NCBI RefSeq assembly: GCF_018873765.1
Contig: NC_057917.1
Span: 53,871,464-53,935,463, forward strand
Reading direction: 5' to 3'
DNA: 64,000 nucleotides
From: Telopea speciosissima
Taxonomy: Eukaryota; Streptophyta; Magnoliopsida; Proteales; Proteaceae
The notes below the pieces were generated by a model. It had not been told where the DNA came from. It was given only the letters and a program-made list of their open reading frames with translations, and ran no database searches. Positions 21,798 to 34,700 of this stretch are shown here, piece after piece (within the stretch, counting starts at the first letter, position 1; each line of letters opens with the position of its first letter). Position numbers and translations under genes: made by a program.

Positions 21798-24077
21798 TTA
21801 AGATGAAGCAGCTGCAACAGCAATAGGAGTTGTCTGTCCTTTAGCTCCCACCTTTCCATGCCCAATTCCCACTTGACTATAATCACACGGTCTTTTCCTC
21901 CCATTTTGCGTCGCAGTAGGTAAGAGAGTGCCCTCATTACTACATTGTTTTAATCTCCTTCCACCCATTTGAATTTCTCTGGTGGGTTCCGAAAATGCCT
22001 GCTTCTGATAGCCTGGGGTACCTGACTTTGGTTGCTGCTCCTTTTCTACCACTTCATCTCCATTATTTGATAGTGAACTCCAACGCTCAGTTGAATCAGC
22101 TGAATTGGGCTCCCACGAAGACGAAGCCCAATGTTGAGTGATGAAGCTGTTGCTTCCAGAAGATTCTTGCTGTTCCATCTCTCCTTCCAGTACACCCCTC
22201 CTCACAGTGACATACTTGTGGAGGCTTGGTTCTATTAGATCATTAATTACCCCAACCTCAGATTCCAAAAATGGCTCTTTGGATTCCAACCTCTTCCCAA
22301 AATGGGAATTTGAGATAACATTCTTATGAGATCGATCTGCTTCAGAGATTCTATCATCGGAGAAAACAGAAGAGAGATTGGAACTGGTACATGAATTGAG
22401 ATCTGCAACTGCTTCAAGAATGGAACAGGCCTTGGTAACACAAGGTGGTAGAGAAAAACCAGTCATGTTCTGTTGATGGAAGTTTTGGATGTCTTCTAGA
22501 AGCATTGAAGCATAGGATGTAGGATTCACGTGGGTGTCAGGGTCTTGGTTGAGATCGAAGTCTCTGGACCTTCTAGAGGACCTGCTTCTCGTTATGGTTT
22601 GGGGTTTCAGGTTATCAGCTCCGGTGGCTCCAACTGTTACAGCGACCTCGCGTTCTTCAATGACCCGTTGCTCCTCCTTTGCTTTACAACCCATGGCATT
22701 GTTCTCTCGTAGGCCTTTGATACTATTGTCATTAGCTCCTTTAGCTCCTTTTGGATGTTCTGTGAAAACTCCATTTTTTCTCTCATCAGGCTTCTGCATT
22801 TCAACCTCAATCAAGTAAATTCAATTCGTCCTGGAATACAGCATATAAGAACACAAAAAGGGAAAAAAGAAATTTTGCAAGTTATAAAAGCTCACCATGG
22901 ACTGAAGTTGGGATGGTTTATTTGTCAATCCTTCCTCGGTTCCTTCTCTGTTCCTCTGTAATTTGTTGAATGCGGCCTTGCTGCTGTTGTTAATCAGGTC
23001 CTGGGTTGATCTCAAGGAAACTTGTTCATTTCTCAGAATGTTCTCATCAAGATCACTCATTGGATTTCTTCTGTAAGGAGAATGTTCTGCTTTCTTAGAC
23101 GAGTTGCGACTCAGGGGGGGCACCTGCTGGCCGTTCTCATTTGACGCTCTAGAGTTAGCAGGAGACTGTGAGCGTGGTGATGATCCATTTCTCTTCCCAG
23201 AAACCCTTTTGGTTCCAGTTGCAGAATCTGGGATGGAAGTGGCCTTTTCCTTGGTGGAGACAGAAGCAGGCACAGACACCATCCTTCCTGGCCTAGATTT
23301 GTCAGGGCCAGGATTAGATGCAGGGGTGGGATTTTCTGATCTAGCAGGGGAGCGACTGACCCTCCTCCCACTGCCACCGTTTCGCCTCCTTTCTTCTCTA
23401 CCAGAAGGAGAAACACGATCTCTGCTGCTGGAGCGCTTGTTATCAACTTCCTTTTCTCTGCTGGGGGTTCTCCTGTGGCTTCGAGAAGACCTAGATTGGC
23501 GTTGGTATGGTTGTTGCTTCTCTTCCTCACCTTCATCGTCAGCATCGACAATACTCCCCTTCTTGTTGGAGTCGTCTTGATCAAAATCATAGCTTCTCTT
23601 AGAACCAGAGTATTTTCTACTTCCGCTGCTGCCGAGGCTACGAGAGTTATTGTTGTTGCTGTTGTCTGAATTACCAGGAACCTTCCCAGAAGAGCTTCTG
23701 CTTAACCTTCCGCACTGTATCAAGATTGCATCCACTTCTTCTTTAGTGCAGCTCGATGCCCTCATAGTTGTGGGGCCTCCTCCGTTAATTTCATTGACAT
23801 GGCTGCCATTACTGTTGCTCTCATCTTTGACAGTATTTGTTGTTGCTGCTGCTGTTGCTCCTTTTTCTTCAGGGCGTCTTTCATGACTTTTTCGCTGTTT
23901 TATGAGGAATATCTCCTTCTTAACGATTTCTGGGGCTTGTACCGTCTTCTTCTGTTCTTCTCCATCCTCTTCTTTTTTAGCTTTGCAAGTTGGAGCTGAA
24001 GGTGGAGCAGCTGCGTTGTTAACAGCTGAAGAAGAAGAAGAAGGAGACGAGCCCTTCTTGCTTAGGCAGGTACCCAT
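21798..24077 (-). CDS. At1g65710-like Ser/Arg-rich protein with lipidation-type N terminus
   Basis: This looks like the plant family annotated as uncharacterized protein At1g65710-like; no function is established to my knowledge. Exon 1 is 24077-22896 (394 codons, donor GTGAGC). Exon 2 ends at 21798 and starts at 22793 (TGCAG acceptor) or 22805, giving about 725-729 aa with a short intron of about 90-102 bp. Residues 1-8, MGTCLSKK, carry Gly2 and Cys4, the pattern for N-myristoylation plus S-acylation, so membrane attachment is predicted. Residues 110-131 hold the conserved block CTKEEVDAILIQCGRLSRSS. The middle is low-complexity and basic with many SR/RS pairs and SP sites. The C-terminal exon carries RDFDLNQDPDTHVNPTSYAS, SMLLEDIQNFHQQN and VTKACSILEAVADL. 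There are no membrane segments and no enzyme motif. The N-terminal ATG is the first that gives the MGxC motif. Confidence 0.85.
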
Positions 24078-24400
24078 TGTAATATGTGGGGTGTAGAATC
24101 TGTAGACAGAGATAGATGGATTGCAGGAAGAAAGGGTCCAAGAATATTAAAACAAAACAGTGCTAAGAAAGATAATGAAAAGGGCTTATCAGAGAGAGAT
24201 CAGAGATGAGGGTTGGAGAAAGACTGATAAGGGAAGACTTCGGTGGCTCGGCGCGCAAGAAGCACATCTTTTTTCAATTTTAATTTTAAGGAGAGAAAGA
24301 GAGAGATCCGCAATCTGCAATGCAAATTCAAATTTTTACGAACGGGCGGGATAATGTATCAGATCGAGAGAGAGAGACGTTAGGTTGTCCCGGTCGGTCA
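24078..24400 (-). promoter_or_regulatory. GA/CT-rich 5' region of the At1g65710-like gene
   Basis: Several GAGA/AGAG runs (about 24195-24205, 24291-24305, 24366-24378 on plus, CT-rich on the gene strand) lie within 300 bases of the start codon, a common feature of plant 5' UTRs and core promoters. A transcription start cannot be fixed from sequence. Confidence 0.35.
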
Positions 24401-25880
24401 GTGTTCTGACCCAATTTGATTTTTCTTTGTTATTTTAATACTAAAATTATTAACGTTCCTTCATTCTTTCGGTTGTAGCTGTTGCGTTTTGAATTCTCTT
24501 CGTAACGGTCACTTATCTGGTGACGGGACAGGTAGGGTATTTTAGGAAGATGATTCAAATTTGGGATTTGTTTTGTTTTTTTTTTCACTATAAAATTACC
24601 TGGTTGTGTAGCCACTGCACCAGCATGGGCACCAATGGTGCATATAGGGGCATGAAAATTTCACGTGCTCATGTATCTGAGCTCGGGAACTAGGCGGTAT
24701 TCTTTTTCTCAAAGAAAGATAATAGCATAGGAAAAAGAACCTTACAGACAACGTGAACCGCTCCAACCCCATGAAAAGTAGAAATTCCATCCCTATTGAT
24801 GCTTTTGCGCACGCTTCCATTGGCCCCACACTAGCACTAGGGCCACACTGCCTTTTAAGGAACCCTCTCCCTAATATTATATGGGCAAAGGGTTCTTTGA
24901 ACCGACAAAGTGGGATGGAATCTCCCATGCCTTCCTGGGCCTTCAACTTGTTGACAATTGGATCCCTCTTTTTTTCATCTCCATCATTGATCCATCTAGT
25001 ACTGCAATCTCAATCTCTCCTCGTTGCACCCTCATTCTACCTCACTTCGCCGTTGCAATCCATTGTCACATCTCCCGTGTAAGCTGCAATGCTCCTTGAT
25101 AGGCATAAAAACAATCCACCTATGGTTGTTTGACATGTGGCTTGAGGACCAGTCAAAGTGGAAGATAATGTGAATATTGTTGTCATTCATCTATGCATAA
25201 GCCTTTGGGTCATATAGCCGCTGTTATGGCAGAGGACCTCCCATGAGGGATATTTATTTTACTTCGTTGACATGATACCCAATATTACCGCCATACACTC
25301 TATATATATGAGGGCATTGTACAAGGTAACGGAATGCTTAATCGTATTTATTACATTCACCTAACTACTCACTCAATTCCCAACTCAATTACTATTGTTG
25401 CTTGGATTACTGACTTTAACATCAGAGGGTCCACCTCGGAGCCAACTCCGATCATCTCCCTTGCTCTATATTTAACCTTGTGGTGTGCAGGTCTCCCCAC
25501 TTACGTGACAGACTGACAGATCAGATTCGATCTAGTGGCAACACTCCTCGTAGATGCTTACAACATCATTATAGGAGTTTAGTATTGGTAATGCATTCTC
25601 TTACTCCCCCCCCCCCCCCCCCCCCCCCCCAAACGTCTTTTTCTACATGGCCCATATGCAATAGACTTCATCAATTTTCATAATATGTTATGTGAATTGG
25701 CATTATGCTTGCCAATTCCATGTAGTTCATGTATTGCACCCAATCCAAAACAAAGCATTTTGTTTAAGATGAGAATACATTGATTGAAACGGTGTGGGGA
25801 GGATAATGACGAGGTGGAGGACATGGTGTAAACCCGTGCATCACTTTGCAAGAGATTAGTTAAATGATTTAGTTAATGTC
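24401..25880. other. Spacer, no gene seen; includes a 25-base poly-C tract
   Basis: The open frames here are short and uninformative. The sequence at about 24650-24950 looks like a decayed short repeat with TTAAGGAACCCTCTCCCTAA-type words, unassigned. An uninterrupted run of 25 C lies at 25606-25630. Confidence 0.5.
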
Positions 25881-26656
25881 AGGATGCAATCCAAACAAAA
25901 AAGACAAACAGATTGTCAATAGAGATATTAGATTATTTAGTTTATGTCAAAATGAATTCGTTGACGATGAAAAAAAAATGCTGAACTTAAAGAGAAAAAC
26001 ATGTTGCCTATTAATCTTGACAACATTACTACTAACGATTTTGATGAGAGCATTAGGGCCATTGATAAATATCTAGAGAGATTTTTGGATGATGTGGGCG
26101 ATCGCATTACTGAAGACTTGTTATTTGATGCATTTGGCATTTTTATTTTTATTTTTTTTTGTGAAAAATTGGCATTTTTATTGAGAGCAAAATTCAACCC
26201 CCAAAGGGTTTACTTGATTATTTGAGTTATTTGATAAATTGGCATTTTTATTTGTCACTATTATGTTTAGGATGCAACCCAAACAAAAAAGACAAACAGA
26301 TTGCCAATAGAGATATTAGAAGATTTAGTTTATGTCAAAATGAATTCGTTGACGATGAAAAAAAAAGCTGAACTTAAAGAGAAAAACATGTTGCCTATTA
26401 ATCTTGATAGCTTTACTACTAACGATTTTGATGAGAGCATTAGGGCCATTGATAAATATCTAGAGAGATTTTTGGATGATGTGAGTGATTGCATTACTGA
26501 AGACTTGTTATTTGATGCATTTGGCATTTTTATTTTTTTTTTTTTTTTGTGAAAAATTGGCATTTTTATTGAGAGTAAAATTCAACCCCCAAAGGGTTTA
26601 CTTGATTTATTTGAGTTATTTGATAAAGTGGCATTTTTATTTGTCACTATTATGTT
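25881..26656 (+). repeat. 388-bp tandem duplication with a coding-like segment
   Basis: Copy 1 is 25881-26268 and copy 2 is 26269-26656, both about 388 bp, starting AGGATGCAA and ending at TTATGTT. They are highly similar, with differences mostly in T and A runs. Each contains the same peptide-like reading, with FDESIRAIDKYLERFLDDV and ITEDLLFDAFGIF. I do not recognise a family; it could be an exon remnant of a lost gene or chance. Confidence 0.85.
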
Positions 26657-28322
26657 TTTATGAGAGCAAGAGTATAAATGCAATGATTTTGAAAATTTTG
26701 TTTGTGAATAATGAGGAACATTGGATTCAAATTTTTATGTCACTTTTATCCTATGCACATATTCTAATTGATTGATAATGTAAAACAGATAATACAAACA
26801 ATTAAAATAACATCCAATTTTTTTGCCCATATTTTTTTAATAAACGAATAATTACTAAATCTAGACCCGAACCCGAATTTTATTTAGCCCGAACTCAATT
26901 CTTAAAATAACGAAACTAATTCCGAATAGTTCTTGAATCCGAATTTGCTAACTATTTCCCTAAGTATACACAGTGCCGCGACATATGACAAGATGTCCAA
27001 TCCCATCCCTAGTGAACAATTATAGGTTAAAACCTAAGAACTACCATGACCCGTAATTAAATCACACTTGGTAATTACTTTAATTTTATTTAATTAATTA
27101 GTTTTGATGGACACACTCCAACACGAGCATCCCCCAAACCCAAGAGAGGTGTTTATAAGGTATCAAACTCCTCTTCCTCCCTTTCAATTCCAACAGCCAT
27201 ATTTATGGTCCAGTTAGCCGTCTTAATGTAGTTTTATAGGTGTGATGCCGTAGTCCTCAGTAAGGGTAGTAGAGTCAAACCCTTTTAATTTTTAATTTTG
27301 TGTTCTTACATGGTTAGGTTTTATTTTTGGAGGGTTTATTAATAATTAATTTATTTTTTGTTTTTTATTAAAAATTTTTTAAATAATTTTCGCCATTTGC
27401 GTATGGTTTTATGTGCCATTTGTTGGTAGTTTTCTATTTTTCAGAATTAGGGTTTTGCATTCTTAAGCACCAAAGCATATAATGTTGGATTTTATGACAT
27501 ATGATGTGTATCCCTTAAATCCAATTTAATTTGATTACATTAATTAAATGTAGTTTACAATTATGTTGCTTGTTATAATTATCATTTTATGTGCACTAGC
27601 CCAAATATTACCATTTACTTGTTCACAACCATAGATAGACTTGAACAACCTGTCACATTGTATATTTCCTCAATAGGGATTGGCATAGAATATAGAAGTG
27701 GGTACATTTGTGTGTTGAATATTGATCTATTGTCTTACCAAAAAAAAAATATTGATCTATTGAGATTCCTTAAATGTTCATCGCCGGTTATGTTTGGCAA
27801 CATGAATCTCTAGTAGTTGTTTTATTCATGTACCTGAGAGGCACTTACTGTTGTATTTATGCGCTATGCGTCTCTGGTGTACCAATGTCAATGCCCATCG
27901 ACAGGACTGGTTATCGGTCCACTCAACGTTCAGGGTCTAAAATGCGAATGTGGATGACGCTCAATATTTACTAGTGCACTATTAGGGAGAACATCCAAGT
28001 GAGTGACACTGGCTAGTTAAAATCTAGGACCCGATGCATGATTTATACAGTGTTTGCATAAGAAGTTTTACTTATTTAATACTAAATATATATTATTTAT
28101 TTTCAAAAAAAATTTAGTCCAACCGCTGGTCATGATACTCTTATATTAATGTGCAATGAGTTACAATTCATGGCAGTGATTTAGTTCCATGTCTGCAAGG
28201 TCTATTGTAGATGTTAGTTGTATGAAAGAGAAAATGTAATGAAAATTTTCTACCATTGGGTTTTCAAGTTGTGTCATTGTAGGATTATCTTTTTGTGCAA
28301 TTAAAGATAGGGTGCGTGCGAA
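26657..28322. other. AT-rich spacer
   Basis: No gene, RNA or transposon end is supported. The base composition is strongly AT-rich. Confidence 0.5.
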
Positions 28323-30023
28323 GGTTACAAACAGATTTTGTAACCATACTTATTTGTCCTTACAATTCTGAGGTGTCAATTAATTAAAGTATCTAAATAT
28401 GTGAAGAGGTGTCAATTAATTAAAGTGTCTAAATATGTAAATTCACAACTATCATGATGCTCCCATAAATTACGTCATTTCCAACCTCTTCGCGGCTACG
28501 CCCTTGATATCTTCATCCGCTGCTCCTTCTTTGTAAGCCGACCCCTCAGCTCCGCTCCGCTCCGCTGACTCCAACTGCCTGTGGCCCTGTGGGTTTCGTC
28601 ATAGCCATCACCAAAGTTCATACCGAGCATTGAGCAACGAGAATGGTTCATCCTGGAGGTGGAGCTGCTCTAATGCTCAGAACCCTCAAAGCTACTTCGA
28701 ATCTTTGCGGAGGGACCTAACAATTTTTGCTCCCATATCACTGTTACCTCTTCTTTCTTCATATTAGTTGTATTTCTTAAATCTTTGAAGGCTCAAGAAT
28801 GAATAACGTTGTTGGATTGATATCTGAGATGGATTTCTAGGTTTTCTACTCAATTCTTTTTCATTGCTTGAGAGTTTGCTTTGTTTCCAAGGCCATATCG
28901 TCTCGAGGAGCAAAATTTAGGTTCTTATAAATTCCTCATCTTCTAAAATGGCGACATTCGATCTTCCTTTCTCAAAACAAGTTGTCTGTAGTAGCTGTGA
29001 TCTTAGGTTTATTCAATAGTTTCATGCGTGCCATTCATATCTCTATCTTGGGATTTTTACTCTGTTTGCCATTGGCAAGAAAGATAGTCTTTTATCAAAC
29101 GATTTTGCTGTTACGAGTGACTAGGGTTTTTATCATTGGTAAACAGGGGTTTGGGTTTCCTCTTCGAGCTGAGGTTTTTCTTTGTGAAATTGATCGTCAT
29201 GAGCTTAATCTAGGTTTGCTCTGTAACCAGCGTTGCCGCCATGCTTAAAGCGATTCTTTTGCAGATTCCCTCGTAAGTCACTAAAATTTGATGCCATTGA
29301 TTCTGCCAATGGCGTTGCTGGTAATAATGTTATCGCCTCAGTCAATACGATCCAAAGAACAAACAACGGGACTGTTGTCTCTGGCCGATCAATTACACCA
29401 AACTGACGAGTGGTGAGCAATGTGGGGACATAGAGGAGTGAGAGCGGATGCGATTTCAGGGTTGGCAAACACCGAAGGGGAGTCGACCACCACCTCACAG
29501 GAGCCAACGGCTAGATCTGCGGAAACGATGGATATTCTTCTGGGGCGACTGAAACCATGTAGACTCGATATGAAACCTTCTAAATCTCATACTGAACTTG
29601 CCTGAAATCAAGATTGCTGTTACGATTCAATAACATAAAAAACCTGACCATCACCACACGAGACTCAGAATTACGGGAGCTTGGATTCCCTCCGAGACGA
29701 AGGGTTTGGAGAGATAGCACAACACCTCAATTTTTTATGGTTTGATTGCCGCCTGCGTGGTTCGTTTCACAACACCTAAAAGTTGTGCCATGTCTGGCCA
29801 GATATCGTATATAAGAGAAGGAAGATGACGATGAAGTTTTGGCTTTAATTAAACCAAAACCACCCACCCATGCTCTCGTGGCTTTGGCTCTAAGTAGAGC
29901 TTTTATCCAAGCTAAGCCTGAGCTAACCTAAAAGTGAAATTACCTACATTGTCCCTATTTTTAAATTATTCGAATCAGGTAGGCAAAGGTTAAAAAAGAA
30001 AGGTTACAAAATCTGTTGTAACC
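28323..30023. mobile_element. Possible TIR-bounded element of about 1.7 kb
   Basis: GGTTACAAACAGATTTTGTAACC-type palindromes lie at 28323-28345 and, in inverted form, at 30002-30023. They are near-identical and each is largely self-complementary. The interior is less AT-rich than its flanks and looks partly genic (GC-rich stretch 28490-28600), but I recognise no protein. No target duplication was found. A Mutator-like or other non-autonomous element carrying host sequence is one reading; coincidental palindromes is the other. Confidence 0.35.
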
Positions 30024-30891
30024 ACTTCAATTACAAACAAATTAACCCTTAAAAATAACCTAATGACTATCTGTTAGGATTACACCACTTAGAATGATTG
30101 TGTAAGTTAGATTGCAATATCCATCATTGGTTATATTTCAAAATGCTAAGGCTGAAACCATAATCACCCAACACATTAGGACATGGTACTCTGTATTTGG
30201 AGAGTAGAGAGTCTATTCATCTTTATTACTACCAATGAAGGAGGAGGAAGATGGGGATCATCTCCAAGTGTTGCATTCCTTTGGAGAAACTCACCATCAG
30301 TGAGATCTAGATAACCTTCTCTTCTAGTTATTTGATTACATTGATTGTGTTTGTTTGTTGAGTGCATTATATGAAATTTTGAAACCTTATTGTGGCCATT
30401 TTACCCCAATTTTGAAATTTAAATAATTCCTAAAAAAATATTTCTGTCATTTCATTAGTAAATCATGACTATATTTTCAAGCATTTTAGGAAGTTCATAT
30501 ATATATATATATATTTGATGAAAATGATAGAAATATATTAAGAAAGAGGGATATTTACAATGTTATCCTTTGGAAGTTCATATATCTTAAACCATCCATC
30601 TTTACTATCCATTACATAAAAAGCATTTTTTTTTTTGTTTTTCCACTAAAAGGTCATTTGTTTTAAAAAATAGGAAAAAGAAAGAAAGAAAGAATTACAA
30701 AGATATGCTAAAAAAGCCTAAGCGCTCCAACAACCATGCAAGACTAGAATTTATAAAAAAGCATTAGGAAATTCAAAATTTAAAAAGCATTTTGGTAATA
30801 GAAATTTAGTCATGTTATCATAAATGCATCTTAGATAGAAACTTCCATAAATTACCATTCATTCCATGTATGCTAATTTAGTTTTCCATTG
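30024..30891. other. AT-rich spacer with (AT)n
   Basis: No gene is supported. A short (AT)n microsatellite lies at about 30496-30514 and an (AAAG)n-like stretch near 30680. Confidence 0.5.
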
Positions 30892-30904
30892 CTAGGTTAG
30901 GTTG

Positions 30905-31081
30905 TTGAGGGCAGGCTTCGGTGCAACGGAATGGTAAGGGTACTCCATTGTGACCAAGTAGTCACGCGTTTGAGTCTGGAAACAGTCACTTTGCAAAAGC
31001 AGGGGTAAAGCTACGTACATTATGACCCTCCCTAGACCCCGCAGTGGCTGGAGCCTCGTGCAATGAGTATGCCCTTTATTC
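30905..31081 (+). mobile_element. Au SINE, full length, with target duplication
   Basis: The element has a tRNA-like head (GGTGCAACGG, then TGTGACC..GTAGTCACGCG, then GTTTGAGTCTGG resembling a B box) and GCAAAAGCAGGGGTAA in the body. It closes with GAGCCTCGTGCAATGAGTAT and then GCCCTTT. These are hallmarks of the Au SINE of angiosperms. A 13-bp target duplication, CTAGGTTAGGTTG (30892-30904) and CTAGATTAGGTTG (31082-31094), has one mismatch. It is non-coding and relies on LINE machinery. Confidence 0.88.
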
Positions 31082-31094
31082 CTAGATTAGGTTG

Positions 31095-31616
31095 CATTCC
31101 AATAGCCTCCAAGCGCCTCTTGCATAATCCAAATAACAACCAACATTAGGGCCACTAAGATGAAATTTGATGACCCCTACCCAACCCCAATATGAGGCGA
31201 AACTTGATCCCAGTTCGCCACCATCAACAGCTAGAGAGACTTGACGACCAGGCCAAGGGTGGCATCTCCAGAAGAAAGGACAACGCAGAAGGTGTCATAA
31301 CAGAAGCAACATAGAAGCACCAAAAATCTTGAAACTAGGAATATTTCATCATAGAGTAAACAATTTGCAACAAGACAATCCATCCCTTCATAAAAGAAGC
31401 CGATGACATGGAACACAACAAATGCCACTTAGGGCCACTAAGATGATATGCAAGACAGCAAATGCTACCAAGGCAATACAAAAAGAACTACTAAGAGTCA
31501 TTATTTAAGCCCAGAAAAGATTCTAACCAAATAAACATTTTTTTTTTGAAGGGGATGGGGGAAGGCAAAGAAAAATTGTCATGAAAAAAAGAAAGGAGAG
31601 TTAAATAACAAAAAAG
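31095..31616. other. Spacer between two SINEs
   Basis: No gene or repeat end recognised. Confidence 0.45.
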
Positions 31617-31777
31617 AAAGAGCGTCTCTCAGTGCATGAGGCTCCCGCTACTGCAGGGTCTAGGAGGGGCAAATGTACTCGGCCTTACCCTGCTTTGTAG
31701 AAGAGGCTGTTTCCAAGATTTGAACCCGCAACCAACAGGTTGCAATAGCGCACCTTAACCGTTGCACCAAGGCTACC
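31617..31777 (-). mobile_element. Au SINE, minus orientation, diverged
   Basis: Read on the minus strand it starts with a TTGGTGCAACGGTTAAGG-type head, has AAACAGCC and GCAGGGTAAGGC in the middle and ends in GGGAGCCTCATGCACTGAG. It is the same family as the copy 0.5 kb away but more diverged and in the opposite direction. The target duplication was not resolved. Confidence 0.78.
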
Positions 31778-34700
31778 CACTGTACAAGTTACATCAATGC
31801 GTACAAAAAAAATTAATGGGGACTTGATGTACACACTACTGATAGTATATGCCTCTCACACTCTTCTCCTCCCAAACGCTCTCTTCTCCCTGATCATGTG
31901 GGGGTGAGTTACTCCCTCCAGAGCGCCCATTGGCTTGGTGTGGGAGTTTCCAATACATGAGGGCAGCGTGTAGATCCCTCCCCCAAATATATACACAGAC
32001 AACAAAAAGACTAGAATCTATGGGCAGATTGTGGCGGTATAAGATGCAACCATGAGATATCTTTTCCAAATCAAGAAATTATAACTTCACTATAAAAAAT
32101 ACGTCTATTACTTTCTATGCAAACTCCCCCTGATGACACCTCTTATGCTTGAATCTTACCATGATATATCTTAAGCTTGTATAAGATGCTCTACCTATTT
32201 TCTTCAGCAGATGACTCCCAGTCTTCTTCTGTCTAAATCAGATCCCTTTTTCCTGCCATTCTTTTAACAGGATTAAAGTTCCACCCACATCCACATATCA
32301 CCTTCCAGAATCAAGGAGCAGATAATTCCTCCCATACTTCAATCCAGGAACTATGGTTATGAGGTCCACACGAGTAGAAAAGCCAACCTTAACTAGAAAT
32401 TCTACCAATGATAAAAGGAATACAGTAAAAAAACTCCCCCAATAGCATCCATTAGTGAAAAAATGTGTATCTCCCTTCTCTTAAACTCAAAAACTTATAG
32501 CCAAAGCCATGGTCATGTCATTCAACTTCATTCTTGAATTAGCATGTTCCTTTTATATTTCAGTATAGTTTCTCTTCAATTCAGGTCAGTTTCTACGCTT
32601 TATAGTAGCTTGCGACTCCCCTGTTTATCAGTCTATTTTCTTCTTGTTTAATCTGTCATATCTCTTATTAGCAGTCAGTTTACTCTAAAATTCGGTAATT
32701 AAGTTTCTGTTATCATTCTCGAACACATTCTGATTTCTGAAGTTATTGTATCCCATTTTCCTACATCTATGTTCGCTACCCTGTTTTCAGAAATTTTTCC
32801 TAACAGTCCTATCGCACCAAGTTCTGGAGATCTCTGAGATAGTTTATAATCTGACAGGGCTTGATGTAGATCATAAGTCCATGTGTAGCCGCAGGAACAA
32901 GGCCCCAAAACCAGCCCAGTGTAGTTGTGGGATTCAACTGCTGTGGGAGGCAGCCTAGTTTGATGATGTGACAGGTTTTTGTTGGTTCGACGGAGCATCT
33001 CATAAGACAGCCCCGTCCAGAATATTTGCTTGCATGGAGGTCAATATTTACTTTCTATTTAGCTACCTTCTATTTCCATATAATAGCTAGATATAGTTTC
33101 TATTTCAGTCCTTTGTTTCCTTTTAGTTAGATTTAGTTTCACTTTCATTTGGTTTCAATTTTTGTAATCCTTCCCAATAGCCAAAAGGAGAGTTACTATT
33201 GTGTAACCATGCTTTAATTATAAATAAAGGCAAGAGGCTGTATTGATCAGCCAACGCTTTTAGATTAAAAAAAAAAATGGAATGTTGCTTTGTGCAATGG
33301 CTGTGAGAATCAGGCACGGTAAGAGGCCGTGGGTGAGAGACCCATCCCTATCCCTTCTTCTCTATTTTTTTCTGTTTCGTTATTACTTTCTATTAATTTA
33401 CAGCTGAGATACAATCAAAGCTTCATTGTTGCTGCTGGTTAGAAATCTATAAGCTGGAGAATATACTGATTTGTTCACATTCAACTAGAGATCATTGTTG
33501 CTGGAATCTATTATTGGCCTATCATCGATCCTACTGTAGTAGAATGGTTCTTACTTGAACCACTCTTACATTAGAGCTGATTATTAGTACTTTTCTGACC
33601 TAAGTTTCGAGCCTAAAGGATGAATAATTTCTGATCCATCAGATTTCTCCTAAACTGGCCTAATCTGCTATCATGGATTCTGTTAGTTTCCTCAGTTCGA
33701 TTCTTGTTTTCTTAGTGAAATCTATCATAATCCTGTTTATTTAACATTCCTTTGTCCCGTTTCAGTCTGTATTTTGTTCTTGGAGATCCACCTGCAGATC
33801 CTATTCTTTTGAATCCTAATCCTAGTGTTTGAGAGGTACCGATTTGCATCAGGCCCTGTCAAACCTGGGACATGTTTGGGCAGTCTTGACCTGCAATTTC
33901 CACAGTAAGCCCAGTCCGAGCCCTGTGAAAGCCTGATAAAATCAGGGCGAGGCCTGGGTTTGGGTATACAAGTCAGGCTAGATCTGGTCCGACACTGTGA
34001 GATAAATGTACATAATTTTCCAGTAATACATGCTCAAATGTTCATTATTGATATATACATTTGCTATTTTATTATATATTTAAATGTCCATGCAAGTATA
34101 CATAAACAACTTCTTTACAAAGAAAGAAACTTCATTGTTTTTAGAGCAGGACCCCTTAGCGGAAGGGAATTTCTGAAGTTAGTTTGGATTTACTGGCAGA
34201 ATACAAAGGATCAATTTTCTTTCAAGATAAGGATTTGGAACCAGATAGGAACTAAAGAGGTCCCCAACCCCCCCCCCAAAAAAAAAGGGGGTCGGAAGTG
34301 GATGGCTTTTGTTTGTAATCTTAACTCAGTGGTTGATAAAGGATTCATGCTGCTGGATTAAAATAGCCTCTTGATGATTGTGAGAGGGGGCATGCAGAAG
34401 AGATTGGTCAGCTATTAAGTAATAGTGAATTGTCCAAGAAAGTTGGATATTTTCCAACCCTGTTTTGCATGTACAGCTTCAAATTGTCAAGAAATTTACA
34501 AGTTACAAGCTCTGTTTTTCATGTACAGCTCGATTGAGTTGACACAGTACAGAAAGTCAGTTCTCTGGTTTGCAAATGCCATGACCACAAATGACAGAAA
34601 TTTAATCGGCGATGATCTCAAGAGTAATTATTTAGACAAAATGGAAGGGCATATGAGGACAGAAAATTTGACACTGAAAGTAATTATTACTGAACTTCAA

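Noticed and set aside
23104-23590. 158-159-aa open frames overlapping the At1g65710-like gene in other frames
   Set aside because: They are shadows of the Ser/Arg-rich low-complexity coding exon and have no independent support.
28982-29248. 88-aa hydrophobic open frame as a membrane protein gene
   Set aside because: No recognisable family, no start context or neighbouring exons, and it lies in a possible mobile element; kept only as part of that region.
30905-31081. tRNA gene suggested by A/B-box-like motifs
   Set aside because: The motifs belong to the tRNA-like head of an Au SINE; the rest of a tRNA cloverleaf is absent and the SINE tail and target duplication are present.
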